From NCBI GenBank assembly GCA_002943765.1, contig PQWQ01000016.1, positions 1,054,001 to 1,118,000 on the forward strand: a DNA stretch of 64,000 bases, in the 5' to 3' direction. Made by a program: the position numbers and the translations under genes. The notes under the pieces were generated by a model. It made no database searches and was not told where the DNA came from. It saw nothing but the letters and a program-made list of their open reading frames with translations. The stretch comes from Psoroptes ovis (lineage: Eukaryota > Arthropoda > Arachnida > Sarcoptiformes > Psoroptidae). Position 1 is the stretch's first letter. Each line of letters opens with the position of its first letter. Shown here piece after piece: positions 39,337-52,614 of the stretch.

Positions 39337-41027
39337 ATAATTTTTGTAATCAATTTGAAGGATAACCAATGAATGATGATTGATCAAATGAAACGACAAC
39401 TTTGGAAACAATTCGAGAATATAAAATCAAACAAAAACAGATATGCTTGAAAATGTTGTAAACAAACAAATATATTCGCCATTTATAACTATGTATTGAT
39501 TGTTCTCAATTCGACGATATTATTTTATTTCTCAGATATATGTATTTTCAGAAATTGCATTTTTGAAAACTCAATTGTGATATTCTTTTGAAAAATATTT
39601 TTTTTTCAATTTTTATTAACAATTATTGTTATAATCATATTGTTTTTATTCGAAAGAAAAAAATCAATCTTTTCAATAATTTCAAACCTTTGCTTTTTTG
39701 AAAAAATGACCATAGAAAATTAATGGAGAAAATAATGAAAATTTCTTTTAGGCTATAGCCTTTGCTTTTTGAAAGAAGATGGCGATGTATAACTTTAGAT
39801 TTTTTCGAAAAATTCAAAAATTTTGACGATAGATAGCCTTAGATTTTTTCGATTTTTTCAAAAATTTTGACGATGGATAGCCTTAGATTTTTTCGATTTT
39901 TTGAAAAATTTTGTCGATGGATAGCCTTAGATTTTTTCGATTTTTTGAAAAATTTTGACGATATATAGCCTTAGATTTTTTCGAAAAATTCAAAAATTTT
40001 GACGATAGATAGCCTTAGATTTTTTCGAAAAATTCAAAAATTTTGACGATAGATAGCCTTAGATTTTTTCGAAAAATTCAAAAATTTTGACGATAGATAG
40101 CCTTAGATTTTTTCGAAAAATTCAAAAATTTTGACGATAGATAGCCTTAGATTTTTTCGAAAAATTCAAAAATTTTGACGATAGATAGCCTTAGATTTTT
40201 TCGAAAAATTCAAAAATTTTGACGATAGATAGCCTTAGATTTTTTCGAAAAATTCAAAAATTTTGACGATAGATAGCCTTAGATTTTTTCGATTTTTTCA
40301 AAAATTTTGACGATGGATAGCCTTAGATTTTTTCGGAAAATTCAAAAATTTTGACGATGGATAGCCTTAGATTTTTTCGATTTTTTGAAAAATTTTGTCG
40401 ATGGATAGCCTTAGATTTTTTCGATTTTTTGAAAAATTTTGACGATATATAGCCTTAGATTTTTTCGAAAAATTCAAAAATTTTGACGATAGATAGCCTT
40501 AGATTTTTTCGATTGAATTGATTTCAAATCATAATCGAAAATTTAAATCAAAACATGATCATCGATTAAAAAATTTGAGCAACCACATGTGTGTAAATGA
40601 AAGGCTTTTAATTAATCATTTTTTATAAGCAATCTTATGTATGTGTATGTATGTGTCGATGTATTTTTTTTTTACAGATAAATATTAATATATCATTCAT
40701 TTGTTACCATTGTATTGTATTTATGAAATAAAGGAAAAATAATTTTGACCGAATAATATAAAAAACAATCGATTAGATTTATTAAAAATATTTGGATGAG
40801 AATGTTTGCGTGTTACATATATGTATGTATGTATATTAGCCATAAATTTAATGAGTGACGTATAAATGTATGTGAATCATTCATTTTTTTCATTTATTTA
40901 TTTATTTATTTATGTTTATATTTATATCAATATTTACAGCCGATTGACCATACCGATTTGTCCGAATGAATTTTTGATTAATCTTTTATTTGATTATTGC
41001 GAAATCAAAAATTTTCTTTCTTTTATA
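39337..41027. other. Convergent intergenic region between sestrin and LATS
   Basis: The 3' ends of both genes face each other here. The interval contains AATAAA-like sites near 40728 (AAATAAAGG), the 44-bp minisatellite, and TATG/TTTA short repeats. No coding sequence seen. Confidence 0.75.
39785..40512. repeat. 44-bp minisatellite, about 16-17 copies
   Basis: The unit contains ATAGCCTTAGATTTTTTCG followed by AAAAATTCAAAAATTTTGAC or a variant. Variants carry GATTTTTTCAAAA, GATTTTTTGAAAA, GTCGATGG or GACGATATAT. A run of about eight nearly identical units in the centre is flanked by the same ordered set of variants on both sides. Less regular relatives extend up to about 39690. Confidence 0.95.
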
Positions 41028-44000
41028 TCAAACAAACACTGGATTATTAGCTTGATCATCTGTTGAGTTAGTTGTCAATGTTTCCGATGATTCCGATGTT
41101 GGATCATTTGTCGTTTTCATCGATGTTCCATCATCATTGCTATTAATACAATTAGTTTTGATTGTTGTATTATTATTATCTTTATTAACATCAGCATTTA
41201 TTTTTGTTGATGTTGTTGAGCATAGCGGCGGCGGCGGTGGCGCCGTAGTTGTTGATATATTTGTTGATGATTTTGAATTTTTTAAATTATTCATTTTAAT
41301 TCCATTGCTGTTGCTATTTGCGATTAGGAAATCATCATAATCACCATTCGATGTAATACTTGTGGTTTCACTTGTATTCGAATCAATATCAACAATATTT
41401 GTTGAATTATTATTATTGGTGGTTGTAGTATTGGTAGCCGTTGTAGTCGCCGCTGATGATGATGAATGATTTGATTGTAGATCATCATTTTGATGTGTAA
41501 CCATATGATTATTTGAATGATGATGATGATGATGATGTCGATTATGTGAATGATGATTATGGTGGTGGTGGTGGTGGTGATGATGATGATGATGATCATT
41601 ATTACTCAGACGAAATGGTTCGATAGCATCGAAAAATCTACGAAATGTAAATTCTAAAAATGCATGATCTGGATGTGATGATTTCTTTTTGTTGTTGTTA
41701 CGTGAATCAATATTATTTGTATTCATATTTGATTGTATTTTATCACCAAATTCATTATTATAACAATTGTTCATATTATTATTCATCGTATTACAATTAT
41801 TATTATTATCACTATCATTATCGATTGAATGTAAACGATCAGTACTGATTGGATCGAAATTCGATGTATCAGTATCGAATTTAATCTCCGGTACATAAGG
41901 TGCTGGCTGTTCCCGTAGGTTTTCATTGAAATTTATTTCTTTAAAAAATGGATGACGTTTAATTTCTTCGGCACCATTACGGCCAAGACGTTCACTTTCA
42001 TCACAGCATAATTCTTTTATCAGTTTGATTACTTCATCTGACAGACGTTTGTTTAGAATGTAAGTTGGTATTTGTAGAAATTTACGCCAATGTATAACCT
42101 TGATGAGAATTGAAATCATTTAAATAAATTGAAACAATCAAAAAATAAAATTGAATTACCCTCAATTGAGTATCTTCAGGTGTATTTGCAAAGAATGGTG
42201 GACGACCAACAACCATTTCATAAAGTATAACGCCAACACTCCACCAATCACATAATTGTGTGTAACCATTTTTAGCCAATACTTCAGGTGCAATATAATT
42301 CGGCGTACCGACCAATGAATGTGCCAAGCATCGTTGATGTTCACGTCTTTTCCGCCGTTCCAACGGTTTCAATGATGGTGTCATTGATTTACAATTACAA
42401 TCATATGAACTTATTTGCTGTCTTGCTTCGTCTAAATCCATCGAATCAACACGGTCATGATAATAACGTGAATTGTGTGTCCATCGAAATCCAGTACACA
42501 AACCAAAATCTGTCAATTTAATGTGTCCATCTTTATCAATTAATACATTATCTGGTTTAATATCCCGGTGAATGAAACCCATTTTATGTACACTTTCAAC
42601 AGCTAATACTAATTCAGCAATATAAAATCTATGGTTTTAAATGAAAGAAAGTGTTAGACAAGTTAAACAGAAGAATATAAGGGATATTACCTTGCTAATG
42701 GTTCATCAAAAATATTCTTTTTGATTAGCAAAGACATCAAATCACCACCAGGTATATAATCCATAACAAAATATAAATGTTTTTCATCTTGAAATGAATA
42801 ATATAATTTAATAACCCATTCATTATCAGCTTCAGCCAATATATCACGTTCAGCTTTAACATGTGCAACTTGATTACGTTTAAGTACATCATCTTTACGT
42901 AATGTTTTCATGGCATACAAAAAATTGGCATCCAATTTACGAACCAATGCCACTTCACCGAATGCACCGACACCAATTGTTTTGATTTTCGAAAACATTG
43001 AACGATCCATTTTAGCTCTTCGTAAACGAATATAATTTGATTCTTTTTGATACAGCATTTGTCTTAATCCAAGTTGATCTTCTTCAGTCAAACATGCTTT
43101 TTTCATTTCTGATTCTAGCTGTTCACGACGTTTTTCACGTTGTTGTTGTGATTTAATTACATTTTCAACATGTTGTTCCATATAAAATTTAAATGCAGCT
43201 GGTGAATAATTTTTCACCTTAAATTCACGTCTTTCTTTTTCTTTGGCTTTGGATAAATTTTTTCGTGTAGGTATCGGTGATTGATGTGTTCGTTTTTTGG
43301 TACCATCATCAATTTCTTCAAACACATCTTGGCTTTCATCACCAACATCACAATTAACATCATCAATACTATCGATTATATTTTCATCAATATCGGTAGG
43401 ATCATCACAATTATCACAATTTTTACATGAATTGCATTCATCATTATTAATCATCATACAACAACAGCTATTATTATCATCATTCAATGGTGTCGCTGCA
43501 GTGTTATTTTGATTATTCACCGAATCATTGGTTGTTGTTGAATATGTTGATGAATCTAATTCATAATCATTTTCATTATTACTACCATTATTACTGTGAT
43601 CACTTGTCATCAATGATTTTTGTACAGCCATCATATGATGTGATATGATTGGTGGTGGCTGAGGTGGTAATGGTGGTGGATTTTGAGTATTATTGTTACT
43701 ACTATTAGGCTTTGGCGGCAATGGAGGTCCAGTCATTGGTGTTGCTGCTGCTGATGATGATGATGAAGGTTCACAAGATGGCATCATCAGACCGATACGT
43801 CGATTATTCATTGACATTAAATTATTATTGTTATTATGATTAAGTGATAGTATTGGTGTTTGTGGTGATGATGATGATGACGATGATGCACCACCACCAC
43901 CTTGTAATGCACTTATTTGTGATGTACATATGCTTTCAACTGTATTGACTAAATCACAATTTTGTGATGACAACAAATTATTCTTATCAATAACATTAGC

Positions 44001-47000
44001 GCTATTAATGATAGCAGCTTTTGATGCTGTTGTTATCGTCTTGGTTATTGTAGTCGTTGTTACAATAGCCGTAACAGATGTTGGAACATAGTTATTTGTT
44101 GACTTAGTTACATTGTTATTATTATTATTATTGAAAGCAACATTTGGTGATATGACTATGGCACGTTGTGCTGCCAATGCGGCCATCGATGATGCATAAC
44201 TTGGTGGATCAGTTGTTGGAATTTGTATTCCGGTCACATTATTACTATTACCAGATGAAGATTGCTGCTCATTGAGGCCAGATATTATTTGAGCTATTGA
44301 ATCATTTTGACTTACTGATAATGTCATCGAATATGGCGGAGGTGGTGGTGGTGGCGGTGCTGCTGCTGCTGCAACTGAAGTATGTGAAGATGATGATAAT
44401 AACGGTGGAAGCGGTGGTGGTGGTGTAGGCGATTTACATGCCATCTGATCTGAACTTTGTGTTTGTGAATCTAAACTTTGTGTTGATAACATCAAATTTG
44501 AGAATGATAAAGCAGCCATTCGATTTTGATTTTGTTGTTGTATCGCTGATGAATATGGTGGCGGAGGAACTGCATGAAATTCTGTATCAGATTTATTCGT
44601 TGCTGTTGCTGAAGATGATGAAGATGACGAAGGTGGTTGACAATTTATTTTGGCCATCGAACTAGTGTTGGATGCCAATCCACTTGGATATGGTGGTGGA
44701 TTTTTATTGGTCGATAAAGAAGATCGAGATGAAGAAACTGATGCCGGAGATATCGATGAACAAGATGCCGCATATGCTGGTGTAGCATGAGCTGAACCGC
44801 ATGAAGATGTCGTAGGCGATGTTATTGGTGCTTTCGGTTGAATCGCTATACCTGTGGGTGCTGTTTTTTGATTAATGGACATTGCTGTTGCCATCGATGT
44901 TGATGATGAAGATTGTGATGATGCTATCGAAGTTTTAACATTGATTGGTGGTAATGTAGGCGCTACAGCTGTTTGTAAAATCGGTTTTTGAACCTGTTGT
45001 GATTTAACCGATTGCATAATGATTGGTGATTGTGAAATAGCTTGACGAGCTGACCATGGCTGTAGCAAAGGTTTAGCCATCGATATTTCAGTTGATGGCT
45101 GATGTGTTATATTACTATTATTATTCAATTGCTGTTGTTGAGATTGCTGAGCTGGTAATGCTTGATATCTTCGATTAGCCCATGATGTTGATGACGACTG
45201 TGAATATATATTGATCGAAGATGCTGAAGAAATCGGTGATGACAATTTCCTGTTGGTGAAATTCAATTGATTTTGTGATTGCAATTGTTGTTGTTGCTGT
45301 GTTTGACTATTGTGATGTGATTGCGCTTGTTGACGATGTGTTTTCGGTGGTGGTAACATTACTGGAATCGATGCATAGTCTGAACTTGAACTGATTGTCG
45401 GTGTTGGAGATTGTCGACCAGAACTACTCGATGCTGCATATGATGGTGGTGGACTATGGGCAAAACTTTGACCGGAATAAGTAGATAATAAACTGTTTGT
45501 GCTGCCTGTATGTCCATTAGCTGATGCATTCATATTTAAATTATGTAGTTTTTGAGTTACTTGAGAAGCAAGTCCAGCTGTTGTATTTGTCACTGTTGGC
45601 TGTGATGCTGTTGCATTCGAGGAACTAATATTGGCCGAATTAAATGGTACACTAACTGGTGCAGCTGTAAATCGAGAATTTGCAAATGAAATAGGACTGG
45701 CACCTCGTTGTGGTGATGATGATGAAGCTGATGATGCATAGCTATAAGCATTAGGTCGACATTGTACCATATAAGATGGTGTGCTTGCTGTTGTGGAGAC
45801 AATTTGACTTTTGGTCGTTATCGAATTGGACCCAGATGCGATCACCGATTGAGCAGATGAAGCTGCTGCTGCTGCTGCCATTTGATTTGTAATAAAATTT
45901 TTGATTTGCATCAAATTATTTTCACTTAATTTCGATTGCTGTTCAGTTGCAGATGATGATGAATGAGATTGTGATGATGCCGGTAAAACTGTTGAATTTC
46001 CAGTTGGCCGATGTGGTGGTAATGGAGGCGGCGGCAACGGATCAGTCGGTCTAAATGACGATGTTGATTGTGATGATGGAAGTGGTGGAGGTGTCCCGGT
46101 TGTACCCATCGATGACAATACACGATGTGTAGATGATAAACTTCCATTCATAATTTGTGATTGTGAATTATTCGATGAAGTCATACGATTATTATTATTA
46201 TTTGGAAATTGTTGATGCTGTTGTGATATTCTTTGATATTGAGCTGATGGTGCTGCTGCTGTTGCTGTTGATTGTGATGCTACTGATCCAGATAATGATT
46301 GATGTGGAAGAACATTATGAAAAATGGATGCATTTGAATTTGATGATGACATCATTTGCTCATGCTGAGGCTGTGTAAGCGACATCGATGGTGGTAATGG
46401 TGGTGGTGGTGGTTGACCACTTGGACTACATAATCCAACCGTTGGAAAATACATTGATGAATCGATTGACATTTGATTAATATTATTATTATTATTATTA
46501 CTGTTAACATTATTACAATTAATACCACGTTGTTGTTCCATAAAAATTCTATCACGATTATTATTATTAGCATTATTATTATGATGTGATGAATTATTTG
46601 AAAATATTGGATATTGATGATGATGACCAATACCAACACCAACACCGCCACCACCACCACTATTTGTAATAACAATTGGACTATCTGAACGTACCGAACT
46701 TGAAGCACTTTTTTCACTTGTTGCACCACTATATAAACTTTGTACATCTGAACATTCAAATATTGATGCTAGATTGGCCGCAATTGCTGATGCTGATGAT
46801 GTTTTCTTGATCATATTATTATTATTATTATTACAATTTGGATTATTATTATTATTACTGATCGATTTTTGTGTATATTGCTGTTGTTGTATTGTTCGCT
46901 GTTGATCGATCACAATTGGATGAGGTTGTTGTTTATGATTATTTTCATTATTATTATTATGAGTATATTGATTATGTGTATGTTGTAATGGTGATGACGG

Positions 47001-48234
47001 TAATTGATGTGATGAATAATGTTGCTGCTGATGATGATGAAGATTTGAATGTGAATGAGAATTCATTAGCGATGACGACGACGACGACAATGATGGTGTC
47101 GGCGATGATATTTGCTGCTGTTGTTGTTGTTGTAATTGTGATTGTGGTAACATATGATGATGATGATGATTTGAATTAAGATTAGATGATTCATGATTTT
47201 CCATTTTAGATTTATGTTTCATTTTGATAAAGGCCTAAATAAAATGAAATGAATAAAATGAAAATTAATAATTCTTATTTATTTTCAAAGAATTTTGATA
47301 CGAAAATATTTATATTTACATCTGTGGTTTTGGTTGAGTCAAGTACCCGTTTAATTAATAAATGTTGTTGTTGTTGCTGCTGCTGTTGTTGTTGATTATT
47401 TTGATTAATCATCATTAAATTCGATGATAATGATGGTGATGATGATGATGTATTCGATGATGATGATTGATTATCAATATTATTGTTGTTTATTGATGAT
47501 TTAATCATATTCGATTCATTATGTCGCTGTTGCTGCTGCTGTTGATGATGATGATGATGATGATAACCATGATGTATTGAATGTACATGATGGCCACCAC
47601 CACCACCACCGAATTGTTGTGATTGATCATCATAACTATTCGATTGATTAGACGATATCGAAGATGATAATGATGGTGGTGGTGGTGCCGGTGGCGGCGG
47701 TATTAATGGCATCGATGGCTGTATTGAAATTGTTGTTGATGATTGCTGTCGCTGTATAATGTGACTATGATTATGATCAGATGCATTTGCAAATGGTCTC
47801 AATGAATTACGTATTTGTTCCAAAACTTTACGTTTATATTTTCCTTGATTTGGTTGTTGTTGTTGCTGTATTTGTTGTTGAATTTGCATTTGCAGCTGTT
47901 GTTGCTGCTGTTGTTGTTGTTGTTGTTGTTGAGACATTTGTTGTGTAGCAACAATATGTTGTTGTTGTTGTTGATGTAATAATAGATTTGAATTGAAATT
48001 ATTATTATTATTAATGATAATATTACCACCAATTTCATTACCAATATTTGTAGCCGATAATATTGTTGTTGCTGTTGCTGTTGCTGTTGGTGGTGGTGGT
48101 GGTGCTGCTGTCGACAATGTAGAAATGGAAATATTTGTATTTGTATTATTTGTATTATTATTATTATTATCATCATTTTGATTTATGATTGGACCTGTTT
48201 GAGCAGGACCACTATATGAACTTCGTATCATCAA
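41028..48234 (-). CDS. LATS: LATS/Warts Hippo-pathway kinase, very long form
   Basis: NDR/LATS-family AGC kinase that phosphorylates Yorkie/YAP. Coding exons on the minus strand: 48234-47320, 47234-42691, 42628-42160 and 42098-41028. Phases agree, giving 2332 residues, about twice human LATS1 or fly Warts. The first exon holds the N-terminal LATS motif LEQIRNSLRPFAN (about residues 138-150). The middle exon has five PPxY motifs, the docking sites for Yorkie/YAP WW domains, and long Gln/Asn/Ser/Pro tracts. Next come the MOB1-binding region (YSPAAFKFYMEQHVENVIKS) and the kinase from about residue 1719: GVGAFGEV, YAMKTL, HRD Asp1842, DFG Asp1860, the 30-40 residue insert, activation-loop Ser1924 in AHSLVGTPNYIAPE, and hydrophobic-motif Thr2127 in EFTFRRFFD. 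A poly-His/Asn tail follows. The last residues NPVFV resemble the VYV end of LATS1. The first intron donor could instead be the GTACTT 45 bp upstream, also in phase. Confidence 0.96.
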
Positions 48235-51200
48235 TATATATTTTAATAGTTATATATATATATTTATATGCTTTTATCTTTGATAATTATTATTTTAAAT
48301 ATTTTTATGAAGGCAAATTTTTTTTTTTTTTTTTTGAATGAGGCTAGGGCTGATAATTTCAATATTTTGAAGGGTTGATGTTTTTACAATTATTTTAAAT
48401 AAATAATTAATTAATTAATTAAATATCGAATTGTAATACGAAAGACACATTGAATAATTGAATAATTTATAATTTTTATAAATAAATAAATAAAAATTCT
48501 AATTTAATAATAGTATTTTTGATGAGAATTTTCAATAATCATTATTATTATTATTATTATTATATTGAAAGCATTATCTTGTATTCATTTGATTGATTTC
48601 ATCGATTGATTCAATTTTTGAAGATTTATTTAAATGAATGAATCAAGTGGCACTTTTTAAATTGATTGAATGATTGATTATTATTATTATTATTTGAAAT
48701 ATATGATCGATATCTATATTTGTGAATAAATAAATGAAAAACAAAACAAAAAACATATTAAATGATATCATTTTAATTTAAAAAATTATTTATTTTAAAA
48801 ATGATTTAAATGCTTTTTTATTCATTTCATTGAATCTGAATGTATATCACGTATATATGTGTGTGTGATGCATTTATAAATAAATTTTAAACATTGTGAT
48901 TATTATATTGTTGAAATTTTGCCGGTATTTCAGTGTAATCACTGAATATAATTTGTATTTATTAAATGAAAATATGTATGCATGCAGATTCAATGAGAAT
49001 ATTTCGGATTTCATTTTCACCTTCAAAATCTGTTTAAAATTTGGTCGGCGAAAACAAAAAAGAAAAGAATTTCAATGTAAAAATTGAATAACATTGAAAT
49101 ATATATATTAGTGTGTGAGTGTATGTTTGATGTTGATGATTTCGTTTATTTTGTTTCTTAAGATGCTAAGAAATTATTTTCTTCTCCTTCTTCTTCTTAG
49201 AAGAAATAATAATCCACATTATTTCCTCCTACACTAAATTCAATTTTATTTGATTACATTGACTTGTTTATTTGGCTTAAGGAATTTTGAATTTTTTGTT
49301 TTTGACTGTTTAGAATAGAAATTTTGACTTACCTTTACGTATATGTGTGTGATGCATTAAAAATTTTGAATATTTTGAGTTGAAATTCCTTTCAAAATTC
49401 TATGAACATTTTAATTTTTGAAATTTTTTAAAAAATTTTCAAAATTTAAAAAAAACTGAAATCATCTCATATTGAATCACAGGTGATTTGAATTAACCCT
49501 TTTTGGTTATTTTTTGGTCATTGATTATTGATTGATTGATATATTTTAAAGGTATATGAGTGTTGAATTATTTAATTTTTATCCGATTTTGGCACTTTTA
49601 AAACACAATAAAAATAATGATAATTATTATATTGATTGATATATATATATTGAGTATAAAATAAATAAATAAATAAATGATGATGAAGATAAATTTCATT
49701 GATTAAGGCATTTGTTTGATTATAATTATTTTTAATTTTCTTGAATGGACTAATCAATTGATCAGATGAAATAATAAATCACATTTATAATTGATCAAGA
49801 AATCAATTGATATCATCGTTGCCCACCGCCCCCCATTCTTTATTGTTTGTCGATTTGATTTTCGATTATTTGATCTATTTAAATGCGAAATATATTCATA
49901 TATTTCAATTTCAAATAATTATTCAATTCATCATTTGTAATGTAATGTCACTATATGTGTATTGTTGATTGATTAATGATGAATAGTATTGAATCAATCG
50001 ATTAATATCAACAAATCAATTATTGATAATTATACAAATGGAATTTAATGATGTTTACAATTATTATTTTCATAAATATCTATAAAAACAAACACATAAA
50101 TATGAGTTTTTTAAAAAAATTCAATATTTTTTATTATTATTTGAATTATACTGCTGTTGTTGTTGTTGTTGTTGTTGTTGGATATGATATTTCCAATAAG
50201 ACCAATGATGATAATAATTATTGTAGTAATATCAACAATAATAATAATAATAACAACAAAACAACAGCATAAAAAATCAACAAGTAATCATAACAACATG
50301 TATACGAGTATATATATATATTTCTGTATGTAGGCATATTTTTGATATAAAAGTTGTTTGTATATATATGTGTGTGTGTGTGTGTTTGAATGTATATATA
50401 TTTCATTTTATGAAATATATATATATTGGAAATATAAGGTATAGACCTCAATATTTGGCAGTATAAATGTGTATACATATATAAAAAAAACATTTGTCAA
50501 TATATATGAGTTTATTTTCTTCGTATATTTTGCATAGTAGCATTATACATTCATTTCTTAATATTTTTTCTTAAAGAAAATATTTCTCATTTTTTCTTAC
50601 TGCATGCAAAAACTGAAATATTCATTCAATTTGTATAGAAATATTTGAATAAAACATATATATATTTCTTCATTCAATATGCAACAGTTTATACTGCAAA
50701 TATTTTTCAATATTTTATAAGGTATATTAATATTAAATGTGTATAAATGCTTGATAATGTAGCAATTATTCAAGCAAACACATTGCGATATGTGTTTGAG
50801 CAAAAGATGCTTGTATGCATCGGATGCTTTTACTAAAAAAGCATGTTGAGCATGTTGCTTTACAGCTGCTGCTGTTGCTGATTGCTATTGTAGCACTGAA
50901 TAATGATGGCAAAGTGTAAACTTAAGATATATGTGTAATATATACCCCTAAGTATAATAAGATGTTCCGATTGAGGATATAGTCTTATTGATATGATGAA
51001 TTAAAGAATTTTATGTGTTTTAGAACACCGGGGGAAAATATGTAATTTGTCCAATGTTAGTCCCAATTTTCAATCGATCATCGATTTTTCGATGAAATTT
51101 AGAGCAATAAATTCATACATATTGCAACGTATATTTCTTATATTTTAAGAGGTTTTAGCCTTCAAATATCCCATCATCAATCCATTAAACAATTTCTCCT

Positions 51201-52614
51201 GATGTCAAATCCAATGATTTTTCCGAATAGGAAAGGGTACCAAAGGGGACAAGGAATGATTCCAATTCAAAATCATATGTAATTCTAAATCAATTGAATC
51301 GATTAAATTGAATTGATCAATAAATGATCGATTGATTGCATTGAATTTCATTGCTTAATCTTAAGATTTTTAAGATTTTTTTTCTGGTTTATATTTCATT
51401 CATTTTCAAGCTACATACATTTTCAATACACAAATATGTGTGTGTGTGTGTTTCAAATACATGTATTTGAAAATGAATGCATGTACACGCACCAATACAC
51501 TAGCAGAAATGCCATAACTATGTGAAATGATTTAGTTTAGATTTTGAAAATTATATTATTATTATCATTTCTTCAAAGCGCAAAACAAGAGAAATTGAAC
51601 ATTTATTTGTGTGTATTTATTCATTCATATTCAAATACACAAACACACACACATATTTTCAATGTGATATTGCAATGTGTTTGGTGAATTTACACTCACA
51701 TACACACACATGCACACAAATTGCAATTCAAAAAAAAAAATAATATTTCAATTTGGCCTTCAACTGATTTTTTTTTTTTTTGCTCTAAAAATATTTTTTT
51801 TTCTATGGCTGTTGTTTTTGTAGAGCTGAAATTATTTTTTTTTTATTTTGGTCGATTTCGGTGAAGAAAATTGCATTCAAACACAAATACAGAGACACAC
51901 AGAAAAATCGAGAGAAAAATGAAAACAAACAAACAAAATTCCATTCAATTTCAATGTATATTTTTAGTAGTTTTCTTCATTTCATTCGATTTGAATTACA
52001 TGTGCCAAGGTGGTGGTGGTGGTGGTTGGTTGTGATGGTTGGCTGGTTGGTTTGGTTGTCCATAGCTCTTCGATTATGACCACAGTGGTATCAATGGTGT
52101 TGTTGCCGATGGCAAGTGGCTGCTGTTGCTGCTGCTGCTGCTAATCTATTTTCGATAATTTTTTATTTTTTGATTTTGAATTAATGATAATTTGCTCGAG
52201 GGTCCTAGCCTGGGATCAGGTCTTTGAGTGATTAGATAATGATTAGATTAGTGGTTATCTGTTGCTTTAGCTATGATTTAAATCTTGGCAATTTTTTTTC
52301 TTTTGCATAATGATCAAGATATTTATTTATTATTATATGAAAATATATTTGAAAATATAAATATCAAATGCAAACATATATATACGAAGATGTATTTCGG
52401 ATGCGTGTTTTGGTTGTTGTTGTTGTTGGTGTTGTTGTTGTATGTACTGCAGTATTTATGAAATTTTCAAGATTTAAACTTGATAAAAATTTCAATTTTT
52501 TAAAAAATAAAAATAGTGGAGAATTAACAAAGATATACACGCCATCTATGCCGAAATATTTTGGATAACAAAAATAATGATATTTCTTTTTTTTTTGGTT
52601 ATTTTTTGATAATT
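48235..52614. other. Upstream region of LATS / downstream of RCC1L, no gene seen
   Basis: About 4.4 kb of AT-rich DNA with ATT, TG and TA microsatellites and a TGG/TTGG-rich patch near 52000-52050. Untranslated exons and the promoter of LATS may lie here but cannot be placed. The frames longer than 60 codons are low complexity (poly-Val from GTT repeats, poly-Ile from AAT repeats) and have no family features. Confidence 0.6.

Noticed and set aside
39785..40512. 44-bp array as a CRISPR
   Set aside because: There is no repeat/spacer alternation; whole units repeat in tandem. The host is an animal.
46352..47179. Long open frames on both strands inside LATS (poly-Ile, poly-Val, poly-Tyr products)
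   Set aside because: They are shadow frames of CAT/CAA/AAT codon repeats in the real minus-strand exon.
47275..48234. Separate Gln/Asn-rich gene upstream of LATS
   Set aside because: It contains the LATS N-terminal motif LEQIRNSLRPFAN and joins in phase to the main LATS exon.
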